From NCBI RefSeq assembly GCF_023740735.1, contig NZ_JAMRXH010000009.1:97470-161469 (forward strand): a stretch of DNA of 64,000 nucleotides. Reading direction: 5' to 3'. Position numbers and translations under genes: made by a program. Position 1 is the first letter of the stretch; every line of letters starts with the position of its first letter. The notes under the pieces are model-generated. The model made no database searches, was not told the origin of the DNA, and saw only the letters and a list, made by a program, of their open reading frames with translations. This DNA comes from Nocardia sp. CDC159 (GTDB lineage Bacteria > Actinomycetota > Actinomycetes > Mycobacteriales > Mycobacteriaceae). Below, one piece after another: positions 26,596 to 35,512 of this stretch.

Positions 26596-26877
26596 GCTGT
26601 CCTCCTGAACCGCTACTTCTCGCCCGTGCTGGGCATCGAAGGCGCGAACGCTGCCTTCGCCGAGGCCATACCCGCGGGGTGTGGGGTCAATCCTCAACGC
26701 ACACAGTTGTTTCGATGGTCCTCCGGGTGCGGGACCATCGCGCATGGACAGCCGACTGTCCGGCCGTACCCTGAGGTCTACCGGGTGGTGGCAAACCTCC
26801 CGTGACATTCGGGCAGACGCTGGTTGACTGTTTGTCATCGAATATTTCCCTACGGATGGAAAAGGTGGTGGTGTGCG
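26596..26877. promoter_or_regulatory. Divergent intergenic region between the small gene and the CoA transferase
   Basis: A 282-bp gap with no reading frame I can support. The right part is relatively AT-rich (TTGTCATCGAATATTTCCC around 26832-26850), so promoters for both flanking genes probably lie here. No clear palindrome was found. Confidence 0.35.
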
Positions 26878-28014
26878 GTGACCGAACCCGATGGCGGATC
26901 GGCGCTGGCGGGTCTGCTGGTGGCCGATTTCAGCAGGGTGCTGGCCGCGCCGTACGCCACGATGCTGCTGGCCGATCTGGGTGCGCGGGTGATCAAGGTC
27001 GAGCGGCCGGGCGGCGGGGACGACACCCGAGCGTGGGGCCCGCCGTTCGCCGACGGACAGGCCACCTATTTCCGATCGGTCAATCGCAACAAGCGCTCGC
27101 TGACATTGGATCTGGGCGATGTCGAGGACCAGCGCCGGGCCCGGGAACTGGCCCGGCGCGCCGATATCGTGGTCGAGAACTTCCGACCCGGGGTCATGGC
27201 GAAATTCGGCCTGTCCTACGAGCAGGTGCGGGCGGGCAATCCGGGCGTGGTGTACTGCTCGATCTCGGCCTTCGGCACCGCGGCGGGCGCCGCGCTGCCG
27301 GGTTACGACCTGCTGCTGCAGGCGGTGGGCGGACTGATGAGCATCACCGGCCCACGGCCCGGCGAACCCACCAAGGTCGGCGTCGCGGTGGTGGACGTGC
27401 TGGCCGGACTGCACGCGTCGGTCGGCATCCTGGCGGCGCTGCGATACCGCGAGGCCACCGGCCGCGGGCAGCACGTCGAGGTGAATCTGCTGTCGAGCCT
27501 GCTGTCGGGCATGGTGAATCAGAGTGCGGGCTACACGATGGCGGGGGTGGTGCCCGGCATCATGGGCAATCGGCATCCCTCCATCGCACCGTACGAGGTG
27601 TTCGAGACCGCCGACCGTCCGCTGGCCCTGGCCGTGGGCACCGACGGCCAATTCGCGGCGCTGTGCCGGGTGCTCGAGGCGGACGATCTGCTGGACGACG
27701 ACCGGTTCGCCGACAATCCGAGTCGGGTCGCGCACGCGGACGTGCTGCGGGCCCGGCTCACCGAGGCGCTCGGTACCAGGACCGCGGACGAATGGTATGA
27801 ACTGCTCACCCCGGCGGGTGTGCCCTGCGGTCCGGTCAACGATCTGGCCGGGGCGTTCGCGCTGGCCGACCGGCTCGGATTGCGGCCGCGGGTCGCGGGC
27901 GATCTGGTGGCCAATCCGATCGGCCTGTCCGAGACGCCCGCCCGATATCGCACGGCCCCACCGCCTCTCGGGGCCGACGACGCGGAACTGCTCGCCTGGC
28001 TGGACGAGGACTGA
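26878..28014 (+). CDS. Family III CoA transferase (CaiB/BaiF)
   Basis: A 378-residue enzyme of the formyl-CoA transferase type. Motifs: VLAAPYATMLLADLGARVIKVERPGGGD near the N-terminus, NRNKRSLTLDL, VENFRPGVMAKFGLSYE (with the usual catalytic-Asp region in GYDLLLQAVGG downstream), and GVPCGPVNDL near the end. I chose the GTG behind GGTGGTG; longer in-frame starts lack a ribosome site. These enzymes move CoA between carboxylic acids, often in uptake or degradation of unusual acids. No partner gene marks the substrate. Confidence 0.88.
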   Translation: MTEPDGGSALAGLLVADFSRVLAAPYATMLLADLGARVIKVERPGGGDDTRAWGPPFADGQATYFRSVNRNKRSLTLDLGDVEDQRRARELARRADIVVENFRPGVMAKFGLSYEQVRAGNPGVVYCSISAFGTAAGAALPGYDLLLQAVGGLMSITGPRPGEPTKVGVAVVDVLAGLHASVGILAALRYREATGRGQHVEVNLLSSLLSGMVNQSAGYTMAGVVPGIMGNRHPSIAPYEVFETADRPLALAVGTDGQFAALCRVLEADDLLDDDRFADNPSRVAHADVLRARLTEALGTRTADEWYELLTPAGVPCGPVNDLAGAFALADRLGLRPRVAGDLVANPIGLSETPARYRTAPPPLGADDAELLAWLDED

Positions 28015-28074
28015 TCCGGCGGAGACCGGCGAGGAGGGGGGATGTCGCCCTTGCGGATACCGCGGCCGGGTGTA

Positions 28075-28092
28075 GGTTACTGAAAGATAACC
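28075..28092. promoter_or_regulatory. Inverted repeat GGTTA-N8-TAACC upstream of lipase
   Basis: Perfect 5-bp arms in an AT-richer stretch about 125 bp before the lipase start. It could be an operator; no regulator gene adjoins. Confidence 0.3.
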
Positions 28093-28217
28093 AGATCTCG
28101 GTTAGTGCGGTTCGGAACCTTGTGTAAGGGCGAGACAGTCGGCGTTGACCTGGTTGCTTCCCCGACGGCGGCGATGTCTCGTTGGTTGCCAACCTGACAT
28201 TGCGAAGGGAGTGGACG

Positions 28218-29234
28218 ATGGTCCGCTGGGGATCCGCAACGCTGGTCGCGACGGCCCTCGTATCGCTGAGCTCGATGTCCGGCGGGGTCGCCGCGGCGGA
28301 GCCGGTCCCGGCGATCGCCTCGCATGCCTCGGACACCGTCGGTTACGGGCCGGTCCTCGACAACGGGATCGCCGCCTGGATCACCTACGGAATGCTGCGG
28401 GATACCGATCTCGCGCCGCAGGGGGCGAACGACTGGACCTGCAAGCCGACGGCGGCACACCCGCGACCGGTCATCCTGTTGCACGGCACGTGGAACAGCT
28501 CCCTGGGCAGCTTCTCGCGCCTGTCTCCGCAACTGGCACAGGCCGGTTACTGTGTCTTCGCCCTGAACTACGGCCGCCCGGACGTCCCCGGTCCCGGGCT
28601 CGTCAAGCCCTGGATCGGCGCGATCGGCCCGATCGCGGAATCCGCGCGCCAGCTGGGCGCCTTCGTCGAGCGGGTACTCGCGGCGACCGGCGCCGACAAG
28701 GTGGACATGATCGGGCATTCGCAGGGCGGACTGCTCGCGCGCCAGTATCTGAAGGACGGTGGTGGCGCCGATCCGAACGATCCCGCGAAGAACAAGGTCG
28801 AGAAGATCATCACCTTCGGCGCCACCAATCACGGCACCACGCTGAGCGGAATCGGCAGCCTCGTCCTCGTGGCCCAGCAGAACCTCGGTACCGGTGTCAT
28901 CCCGCTGATCGATGAGCTCATCGGCCCCGCCGGTCTCGAACAGCTCCCCGGCTCGGACTATCTCACGGCGTTGAACGCCGATGGCGACACCGTTCCCGGG
29001 GTCGAGTACACGGTCATCGCGACCCAATACGACGAGACGAGTTCGCCGTACTACGCGACGTATCTGACCGCGGGACCGGGCGCGACCGTGCACAACATCC
29101 TGCTGCAGGACGGCTGTCCGATCGACGTCTCCACGCACAACGACATGGGGTACTCGCCGCGGGTGACCTCGATCGTGTTGCGAGCGCTGGATCCGATCGC
29201 TTCGCCCGAACTGGTCTGTACGTTCAATCCGTGA
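28218..29234 (+). CDS. Secreted alpha/beta-hydrolase lipase
   Basis: A 338-residue precursor with a signal peptide (residues 1-30, ending VAAAEP). The mature part has the oxyanion-loop HGTWNS, the nucleophile elbow GHSQGG, and Asp and His candidates in IATQYDETSSPYY and THNDMGYSP near the C-terminus. The layout fits class-2 bacterial triacylglycerol lipases. The ATG at 28218 follows GAAGGGAG; an upstream in-frame GTG lacks a site and would spoil the signal peptide. It is exported to the envelope or medium, where it should hydrolyse lipids or esters. Confidence 0.88.
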   Translation: MVRWGSATLVATALVSLSSMSGGVAAAEPVPAIASHASDTVGYGPVLDNGIAAWITYGMLRDTDLAPQGANDWTCKPTAAHPRPVILLHGTWNSSLGSFSRLSPQLAQAGYCVFALNYGRPDVPGPGLVKPWIGAIGPIAESARQLGAFVERVLAATGADKVDMIGHSQGGLLARQYLKDGGGADPNDPAKNKVEKIITFGATNHGTTLSGIGSLVLVAQQNLGTGVIPLIDELIGPAGLEQLPGSDYLTALNADGDTVPGVEYTVIATQYDETSSPYYATYLTAGPGATVHNILLQDGCPIDVSTHNDMGYSPRVTSIVLRALDPIASPELVCTFNP

Positions 29235-29250
29235 CCCTCGCCCCGGCAGG

Positions 29251-29283
29251 CCCTCGCCCCGGCGCGGTGCGCCGGGGCGAGGG
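29251..29283. terminator. Perfect 14-bp hairpin between convergent genes
   Basis: CCCTCGCCCCGGCG (29251-29264), loop CGGTG, then its exact complement (29270-29283). There is no T-run, so it is more a roadblock or bidirectional terminator than a classic one. An extra copy of the left arm (CCCTCGCCCCGGC at 29235-29247) allows an alternative fold. Confidence 0.7.
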
Positions 29284-29332
29284 AATGTCGGTCAGCCCCT
29301 CATTTGCTGGCCGTTTCTCCGGGCGGGGTGGA

Positions 29333-30922
29333 CTACTTCCAGTCCACCTGTGGTGAGCGGTAGAAATTGATGCCCTGCACCGACCAGATCGGACTCTGCT
29401 TCGCCAGGCGCGTCCGATAGTTGTCCCAATTGTGGGTCGATGCCGGGGACCACCCGATTTCGGCAATGCCCGGCAGCCGCGGGAATGCCATGAATTCGAT
29501 ATCCGCGCTGGTGCGCAGGGTTTCCGACCACAGGGGCGCCTCCACGCCCGCGATGTGCTTCTCCGACAGGCCCTGCAGGAAGGTGGCCGGGTCCCAGTCG
29601 TAGGAATCCTTCACCTCGACATATCCGGCCCACTTCAGGCCCAGCGGGGTCTCGGGGTTGTACTTCATGTCCAGGTAGGCCTTGTTGGCCGGGGACATCA
29701 GGATCTTGTTACCGCGCTGCGCGGCCGCGACCACGTCCGCATTGCTGCGGGCGGGATCCCAATACTGCGGAATGGCCGAGGCGGGCGGTTCGGCGATCAC
29801 GAAGTTGTGCCAGCCGGTCATCTTCTTGTCGTAGGTTTGCAGCATCGGCATGACCTTCTTGAAGAAGGCGATGTAGTCCTCGCGCGGGGTGGCGTGCGCC
29901 TCGTCGCCGCCGATGTTCAGATACGGTCCGGGGGTCAGGGCCGCCAGCTCCCGGATCACATCCTCGACGAATTTGTAGGTGGTCGGACTCGAGATGCACA
30001 GCGAGCTGTAGCCCACCTCGATATCGGTGCGCGGCGGCTTGGGGATGCCGTCGCAGTTCAATTCGCCGTAGGAAGCCTGGGCGGCGTTGACGTGGCCGGG
30101 CATATCCACCTCGGGCACGACCGTGATGTGCCGCGATGCCGCGTAGTTCACGATGTCGCGGTACTCCTCCTGGGTGTAGTAGCCACCCGGATCGCCGCCG
30201 ACCGCGGTCTTGCCGCCGATCTCGGCCAGCTTCGGCCAGCTCTTGATCTCGATGCGCCAGCCCTGGTCGTCGGTCAGGTGCAGGTGCAGCGTATTGATCT
30301 TGTACTGGGCGATCTGATCGATATAGCGCTTGACCTGGTCGGGTTTGAAGAAGTGCCGGGCCACGTCGAGCATCGCGCCGCGCCGGGCGTAGCGCGGCTT
30401 GTCGATCACCGTGCCGCCCGCGACGACCCACTTCTGATTCTGCTTGGTGGTCTTGTTGATCGCCGCGGGGAACAGCTGGCGCAGCGACTGCACGCCGAGG
30501 AACAGGCCGTCGGTGGTGTTGGCCGTCAGCGTGATCTCCTTGCGATTCACGCTGAGCTTGTAGCCCTCGTTGCCGAAGCGCGGACCGGCGTCGCCGAGCT
30601 GCAGGGTGATACCGGACTTGCCCCGGTCGTGGCGGTCCACGACCGGAATGCGGAAGCCGGTGGCGGGGCGCAGCAGTCCGGCCAGATATTCCGCGACCTG
30701 CTTGGCCTGGTGTTCGGCGCGGATCACCGCACCCGGGTGCAGGACGAAGGTGCCCCCCGGATCGGGCTTGGCCTCCACCGGTATCGGCACGATATCGGTG
30801 ACCGTCCGCTCCACGGCGTGGTCGAGGGCCGGTGGGTCGTCGGCGAGGGCGGTCCCGGGCAGGCCGAAGATGGCCATGCTCGCAATCGCGCCGAATACGA
30901 AGGGAGAGAGTAGTTTTCGCAA
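29333..30922 (-). CDS. Secreted GH20 beta-N-acetylhexosaminidase
   Basis: A 529-residue precursor. Signal peptide (residues 1-27, ending ALADDPP), GH20b-type N-terminal domain, then the TIM-barrel with HLHLTDDQGWRIEI, DMPGHVNAA and the catalytic pair in YLNIGGDEAH. The start is a TTG in frame behind GGAGGTGCAC; no in-frame ATG gives the signal peptide. It removes terminal GlcNAc (or GalNAc) from chitin or peptidoglycan fragments outside the cell, and could feed the amino-sugar operon at 56184-61803, though the two loci are 25 kb apart. Confidence 0.92.
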   Translation of the reverse strand: MRKLLSPFVFGAIASMAIFGLPGTALADDPPALDHAVERTVTDIVPIPVEAKPDPGGTFVLHPGAVIRAEHQAKQVAEYLAGLLRPATGFRIPVVDRHDRGKSGITLQLGDAGPRFGNEGYKLSVNRKEITLTANTTDGLFLGVQSLRQLFPAAINKTTKQNQKWVVAGGTVIDKPRYARRGAMLDVARHFFKPDQVKRYIDQIAQYKINTLHLHLTDDQGWRIEIKSWPKLAEIGGKTAVGGDPGGYYTQEEYRDIVNYAASRHITVVPEVDMPGHVNAAQASYGELNCDGIPKPPRTDIEVGYSSLCISSPTTYKFVEDVIRELAALTPGPYLNIGGDEAHATPREDYIAFFKKVMPMLQTYDKKMTGWHNFVIAEPPASAIPQYWDPARSNADVVAAAQRGNKILMSPANKAYLDMKYNPETPLGLKWAGYVEVKDSYDWDPATFLQGLSEKHIAGVEAPLWSETLRTSADIEFMAFPRLPGIAEIGWSPASTHNWDNYRTRLAKQSPIWSVQGINFYRSPQVDWK

Positions 30923-31303
30923 GGTGCACCTCCGAGAGACGAGGAGGGTCGGGCGCGAATCAGACTACAAGCCGCTCGGGTTTGTTCGGATCAATTCCGT
31001 TACGGTGCTGCGGCTTTCAGGTAAGGGGTGTAGCGGAAACGAGCGGAAAACGGGCGAGCGATTGCGCGATTGGATAGCCGAAGCGATGCCCAAGTGGCAT
31101 GAAAAGGTCTGTATTACATCGCAACTCGATTAATCGGCACGGTGATCGGCGCTGAGCGAATCTGCGCATTCGAGCGGAGAACGATCACGCACTCGAGCGG
31201 TGCGGAAGCAGTAGGGGGTGCGCCGCGATCACGGTGAATGATCCCGGCCCGGCCGGGTAATCCGGAGACACGGTCCGCGGTACGAACTGGAGAGGAGATC
31301 GCG
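30923..31303. other. Non-coding gap, 381 bp
   Basis: No supported gene. Base composition is less GC-rich than the neighbours. An inverted repeat ATGCC-CAAGT-GGCAT lies at 31086-31100. The gap must contain the promoters for the leftward hexosaminidase and the rightward small secreted protein. Confidence 0.4.
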
Positions 31304-31498
31304 ATGGGCGCCCGTCGTCTCGTCACCTTCGGCATGTGCACCGCCCTGGGCGTGGCCCTGCTCGGCACGGCCGCCGTGCCCGCGCGGGCCGAGGCGCCCG
31401 CCCCGGCAACCCCGGTCCTCTCTGCGTTCGATGCGGTGCCGAACCCGTTCAACTGCCTGTTGAGCACCGGTTCGGCGCTGTTCTGCCTCGGTCTGTAG
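31304..31498 (+). CDS. Small secreted peptide
   Basis: A 64-residue precursor. Residues 1-30 form a clear signal peptide (arginine start, hydrophobic TFGMCTALGVALLGTAA, then VPARAEAPA). The mature tail of about 34 residues holds two cysteines (FNCLLSTGSALFCLGL) that could pair. An AGAGGAGA ribosome site precedes the ATG. I do not recognise the family. Confidence 0.6.
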   Translation: MGARRLVTFGMCTALGVALLGTAAVPARAEAPAPATPVLSAFDAVPNPFNCLLSTGSALFCLGL

Positions 31499-31567
31499 AA
31501 CTTCCCATGTTTGCGGCGGGCGGTCGTGGTTATAGCCGTGAGGCCCACTCGAACTAGGAGGAGACCC

Positions 31568-31837
31568 TTGGCATCGTTGATGCCGCTGATCGCTGCCGTA
31601 CTGGGCCTGCCCGCGGCGGCGGTCCTGGTGGCTTACAGCGGGTACATCGCGGAGTACCGGCGCCGGATCCGGGCGGAGTTCCTACCGGATGCCGGGGGTG
31701 GCCGGATCGGAACCGACGCAGCCGACGATGAAGCAGCCGGGCGGCCAGTCGCCGAACGGCGGGGCGAGCGGTTTGCCCAGGCAGGTCAGCGGCCCGCAGC
31801 CGGGGTAGGCGTTGGGGCCGATGCCCAGGGCGGCTAG
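31568..31837 (+). CDS. Possible small single-span membrane protein
   Basis: A TTG start directly behind AGGAGGAGACC. Residues 3-25 (LMPLIAAVLGLPAAAVLVAYSGY) form one transmembrane helix, followed by a charged IAEYRRRIRAEF. The last ~50 residues overlap the 3' end of the convergent serine hydrolase gene and look like antisense composition, so the true end or origin is uncertain. It may be part of a unit with the small secreted peptide 70 bp upstream. Confidence 0.4.
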   Translation: MASLMPLIAAVLGLPAAAVLVAYSGYIAEYRRRIRAEFLPDAGGGRIGTDAADDEAAGRPVAERRGERFAQAGQRPAAGVGVGADAQGG

Positions 31838-33040
31838 CGTCGCGTCCGGGTTGGAGATCATCGGATCGGCCAGACTGATGTCCGGTTGCTGCACATAGGG
31901 TCCCGGATCGGGCAGACGCGGTTCCAGGAAGGCCGCCTCGATGCCGCGCAGGACCTCGTGCGGGAAGCTGAGCGCACTGCCAGGCACGGTGATGCCGGTC
32001 CAGCTGACCAGCAGGCCCAGGCTGGGCACGATGAAATTGTCCTGGCGCATCATGCCCGACATCTGCACCGCGTCCGGCGGTAGTCCGGGAAAGTGCACGC
32101 CACATCCGGGGCCGTTGACCACGAGGAGGAAGCCGTAGCAGGGGTTGGTCGCGGTCGGGCGCGACGCCTCGCCCAGATATTCGGCCGAGACGACCCGGAT
32201 GCCATGCCAGCTGCCGCGATTGGCGATCAGCAGCCCGAGCTTGACGAAGTCGTCGGCTGGCAGCATCAGATGGGCGTAGCCGTAGGTGTTTCCGCTGCGA
32301 TCGCGACCCCAGTACCAGTCGCTGCGCGGAATTCCCAATGGCGCGAAGAGTTTCCGCTGCGCGTAGTCCTGCAGGTCGGCGCCCACCGCGCGCTGCACGA
32401 CGGCCGCGAGCAGATCGATCGCGCGCTGGCTGTACTGCCAGACCGTGCCCTGCGGATACCGGATCGGCATGGCCATGGCCTGGGCCACCACATTCGGATC
32501 CAGTTGCGCCAGACCGGTGATGCCCTCCGAGGCGACCGCCACCTGCATGCCCGAGGTCTCGGTGAGCAGGCTGCGCACGGTGATGGCGCGGTGGGCCGCA
32601 TCGCCGAGTCCGGGCGGCAGATAGGCATCGATCGGATCGTCGATGCGCAGCCTGCCCTCGTCGGCCGCGATGCCGGTCAGCAGCGAGACCACGCTCTTGG
32701 TGCTGCTCCACATGTTCCAGGCCAGCCGGGCGTAGCGGTCGCTGTCCGGGCCGGAGGCGATCAGGCAGTTGTTGCGGAACACCCGCACGGTCAACCGGGT
32801 CGGATCGGCGGCGAAGGCGATGGCCCGGCGCAGTGCGGCCGAATCCAGCCCGACCTCCTCCGGCGTCGCGGTCTGCGGTGACCGCCCGTCGCTCACCTCG
32901 CAGCGTTTCAGGCCGCCGGAGTCGGCCCGCGCCGCCGAGACGGCGGGGCCGAGCAGGGCGATCACCGTCGTGATCACCAGCACCGCGATACGCGTCGTTC
33001 GTCCACCCACAGCTGTCCCCGTTCCCGAGCTCCTGTTCAC
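31682..33040 (-). CDS. Exported class-C-type serine hydrolase (beta-lactamase / esterase family)
   Basis: A 452-residue protein with an N-terminal hydrophobic signal or anchor (RIAVLVITTVIALLGPAVSAARA). The beta-lactamase-related fold shows SSTKS (SxxK nucleophile) after WNMWSSTK, a YSQ tyrosine motif and an LLTETSGM region. The C-terminal ~60 residues are proline/cysteine-rich and unusual. The family contains penicillin-binding-like esterases and true AmpC enzymes; nothing here proves beta-lactam hydrolysis. Confidence 0.82.
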   Translation of the reverse strand: MNRSSGTGTAVGGRTTRIAVLVITTVIALLGPAVSAARADSGGLKRCEVSDGRSPQTATPEEVGLDSAALRRAIAFAADPTRLTVRVFRNNCLIASGPDSDRYARLAWNMWSSTKSVVSLLTGIAADEGRLRIDDPIDAYLPPGLGDAAHRAITVRSLLTETSGMQVAVASEGITGLAQLDPNVVAQAMAMPIRYPQGTVWQYSQRAIDLLAAVVQRAVGADLQDYAQRKLFAPLGIPRSDWYWGRDRSGNTYGYAHLMLPADDFVKLGLLIANRGSWHGIRVVSAEYLGEASRPTATNPCYGFLLVVNGPGCGVHFPGLPPDAVQMSGMMRQDNFIVPSLGLLVSWTGITVPGSALSFPHEVLRGIEAAFLEPRLPDPGPYVQQPDISLADPMISNPDATLAALGIGPNAYPGCGPLTCLGKPLAPPFGDWPPGCFIVGCVGSDPATPGIR

Positions 33041-33318
33041 CAGATCGGTTGCGCGCGAGGGTCGTTAGCCGTCGTACCCGCCCGCAGTTCTCGGGGCGAC
33101 GGTTATGGGGTGGGGGTTCCCGGCGGGCGTCCTTCACCCTCGCTGATCCCCCTACTGGGTGACGTTTTCGACGGCACGGCCGGGATACGTTGGGGCGCAA
33201 CGCATAACAGCGAGTGTAGCGCAAGCGAACGGGCGGTCGGTTGTTGTTGAATGACAGCCCCAACCCACTTTTTCCGCTTGGAAGGGCCGTGTATCCCTGC
33301 GGCCCGGAGGAGTTCGCT

Positions 33319-34482
33319 GTGTCAACGTATCGAAAATCACTCGTCGCCTGTGTGGCGCTGCTGTCCGGGTTCGGGGTGGCGCTCACACCCGCGACCTCGG
33401 TGGCCGAACCGCAGCCGCAGCCCGCCGCCCTCGCCGACAGCGACGGGGACGGTCTGGCCGACGACTGGGAGCTGAAGGGCTACGACGCCAACGGCGACGG
33501 CAGGATCGATGTGGATCTGCCCGCCATGGGCGCGAATCCGCGGCACAAGGACATCTTCGTCGAGATGGACTACATGAACGGACGTCTGCCGAGCGGGCCG
33601 GCCCTGGACCGCATCGTCGATGTCTTCGCCGCGGCCCCGGTCGCCAATCCGGATGGCAGGCAGGGCATCGCGATCCATCTGGACGCGGGCAACGCCCGCG
33701 GCGCGAAGTACAACCTGGGCGGCGGCAATCAGGTTCCCTACGACAACAACCTGTCGCCGGTGGACACCGAGGTCGACCGCATCAAGGGCAGCAACTTCAA
33801 CCGCAACCGGTCGCGGATCTTCCACTACATGATCTGGGCGGATTCCTACAACAACGGCTGCTCGAGCGGTATCTCGCTGGGCATTCCGGCCGACACCTTC
33901 GTGGTCTCGCTCGGCCCGAAGTGCGGGTGGAACGCCGGTGACGACCACAATGTCGGCACGTTCATCCACGAACTCGGGCACAACCTGGGCCTGAGACACG
34001 GCGGCACCGATCACGTGAACTACAAGCCGAACTACCTGAGCGTGATGAACTACAGCTTCCAGTTCTCGGGTGTGCCGCTCGCCGCCGGTGGTGCGGACTT
34101 CGGCTATTCCAGCGTGAACCCGGCCGCCCTCAACGAATCCGCGCTGAACGAGGGCAGCGGTCTCGGCCAGACCGCGGCCAAGTGGAAGACGGTGTACTTC
34201 TGCCCGGACAACTCGCGCAGGCGCACCGCCAACGGCGCCGACAAGCCGATCGACTGGAACTGCAGCGGCGGCATCAACAGCGGTACCGTGCGCGCCGACG
34301 TCAACAACGACGACGGCTACGGCACGCTGCGTGCCCAGAACAACTGGGCGTCACTGGTATTCGACGGCGGTGACATCGGCACCGCCTCGCCCCAGTTGCG
34401 CATGCCGCGCGAGCAGTCGCCGGAGGAGATGACGAAGGAGGAATTCGACCGGCTGCAGAACACGCCGCTGCACGAGCACTGA
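33319..34482 (+). CDS. Secreted HExxH zinc metalloprotease with Ca-binding loops
   Basis: A 387-residue precursor: signal peptide (SLVACVALLSGFGVALTPATSVAEP), then two DxDGDG-type calcium loops (DSDGDGLADDWE and DANGDGRIDVD) close to the N-terminus of the mature protein. The catalytic motif HELGHNLGLRH lies at residues 217-227 (metzincin-like HExxHxxGxxH), with a downstream VMNYS Met-turn. The start is the GTG behind CGGAGGAG; longer in-frame starts lack this. It should act extracellularly. The family is seen as uncharacterised metallopeptidases in actinobacteria. Confidence 0.82.
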   Translation: MSTYRKSLVACVALLSGFGVALTPATSVAEPQPQPAALADSDGDGLADDWELKGYDANGDGRIDVDLPAMGANPRHKDIFVEMDYMNGRLPSGPALDRIVDVFAAAPVANPDGRQGIAIHLDAGNARGAKYNLGGGNQVPYDNNLSPVDTEVDRIKGSNFNRNRSRIFHYMIWADSYNNGCSSGISLGIPADTFVVSLGPKCGWNAGDDHNVGTFIHELGHNLGLRHGGTDHVNYKPNYLSVMNYSFQFSGVPLAAGGADFGYSSVNPAALNESALNEGSGLGQTAAKWKTVYFCPDNSRRRTANGADKPIDWNCSGGINSGTVRADVNNDDGYGTLRAQNNWASLVFDGGDIGTASPQLRMPREQSPEEMTKEEFDRLQNTPLHEH

Positions 34483-34561
34483 CGGACGCGGGTGTGGCGG
34501 CCGGACCGGCCGTCACACCCGTTTCAGCGCGTTGTCAGCGTCGGGGTCGACACTGGCGGTC

Positions 34562-35044
34562 ATGGACGCCTGCAACCGTTTCGAAACTCCCGCCACCTTC
34601 CGGCTGTATCGCCTGGAATACGCGGTCGCGCTGGCGGTGTGCGTGACGTTGTTCGTGGTACATCTCGACCAGGTGCGGTGGGTTCCGGCGCTGATCCTGT
34701 TCGCCTACATCGACGTCGTGGGCTACCTCCCCGGAATGATCGCCCAGCGCCGCACCGCGGCGGTGCCGAAGATCTGTTACCTGCTCTACAACGCGATGCA
34801 CAGCTTCGTGACCCAGGCCGTGGTGACGGGCCTGTGGATCGCGGTCTTCGGATTCGAATGGGCGCTGCTGGCGATTCCGATTCATCTGTGCGGCGATCGC
34901 TGCCTGTTCGGCAATGCGATGAAGCCGTTCGCCGTGCCATTCGATGCGACCGGGCCGATTCCGGCATTCGCCGAATTCGAATCCCGCCTCACACCTTCAT
35001 CTCACCGCGACTCGGTACGCACCATGTCACCGAGTCGACCGTGA
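34562..35044 (+). CDS. Conserved membrane protein, function unknown
   Basis: A 160-residue protein with about four hydrophobic segments (EYAVALAVCVTLFVVHL, VPALILFAYIDVVGYL, FVTQAVVTGLWIAVFG, ALLAIPIHL) and a conserved-looking motif PIHLCGDRCLFGN. The C-terminal 18 or so codons overlap the convergent secreted-protein gene. No ribosome site is obvious before the ATG. No function can be assigned. Confidence 0.6.
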   Translation: MDACNRFETPATFRLYRLEYAVALAVCVTLFVVHLDQVRWVPALILFAYIDVVGYLPGMIAQRRTAAVPKICYLLYNAMHSFVTQAVVTGLWIAVFGFEWALLAIPIHLCGDRCLFGNAMKPFAVPFDATGPIPAFAEFESRLTPSSHRDSVRTMSPSRP

Positions 35045-35444
35045 AGCTGATCCGGCCCCGGCCCGGATCGAAATAGACCGCCGTGGGCGCGGCGGGCCCG
35101 TCCCAGCCGGACAGGTCCCAGCTCTTGGAACCCGTTGCGCCGGTGTCGAGATTGGTCCAGGCGACGGTGCCGCTGACCAGGCAGCGCGGGCTGATCCCGG
35201 CGAAATGGCTCTGCAGCAGGATCATCGCGGGACCGGGCTGCTGGCCCGGAAATACGTCACCGATGACATCGAGATATCCGGCGCAGGTGATCGCCCCGCC
35301 GCGTTCGTAGGCGCCGACGGTGATCAGTGGGGCGAACGCATCCGGGCCCGGGCCCGCGGCGGCGGGGCCGGAACCGGCGGCGACGGCGGCGAACAATGAT
35401 CCGGCGACGGCGGCAAGTGCCGACCGGGTGATGAACTTCCGCAT
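34989..35444 (-). CDS. Secreted protein of unknown function
   Basis: A 151-residue precursor with a signal peptide ending AAAGPGP and a mature domain holding three cysteines (ITCAG, PRCLV, TWCVP). ATG start after CGAGGGAGACG. It overlaps the opposing membrane-protein gene by 56 bp at the 3' end. I do not recognise the family. Confidence 0.65.
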   Translation of the reverse strand: MRKFITRSALAAVAGSLFAAVAAGSGPAAAGPGPDAFAPLITVGAYERGGAITCAGYLDVIGDVFPGQQPGPAMILLQSHFAGISPRCLVSGTVAWTNLDTGATGSKSWDLSGWDGPAAPTAVYFDPGRGRISFTVDSVTWCVPSRGEMKV

Positions 35445-35512
35445 GACGCGTCTCCCTCGAAACAGGTGATCGAATCGGGTTGTTCTCGGCGGTAATACTT
35501 TCCGATCCGACG

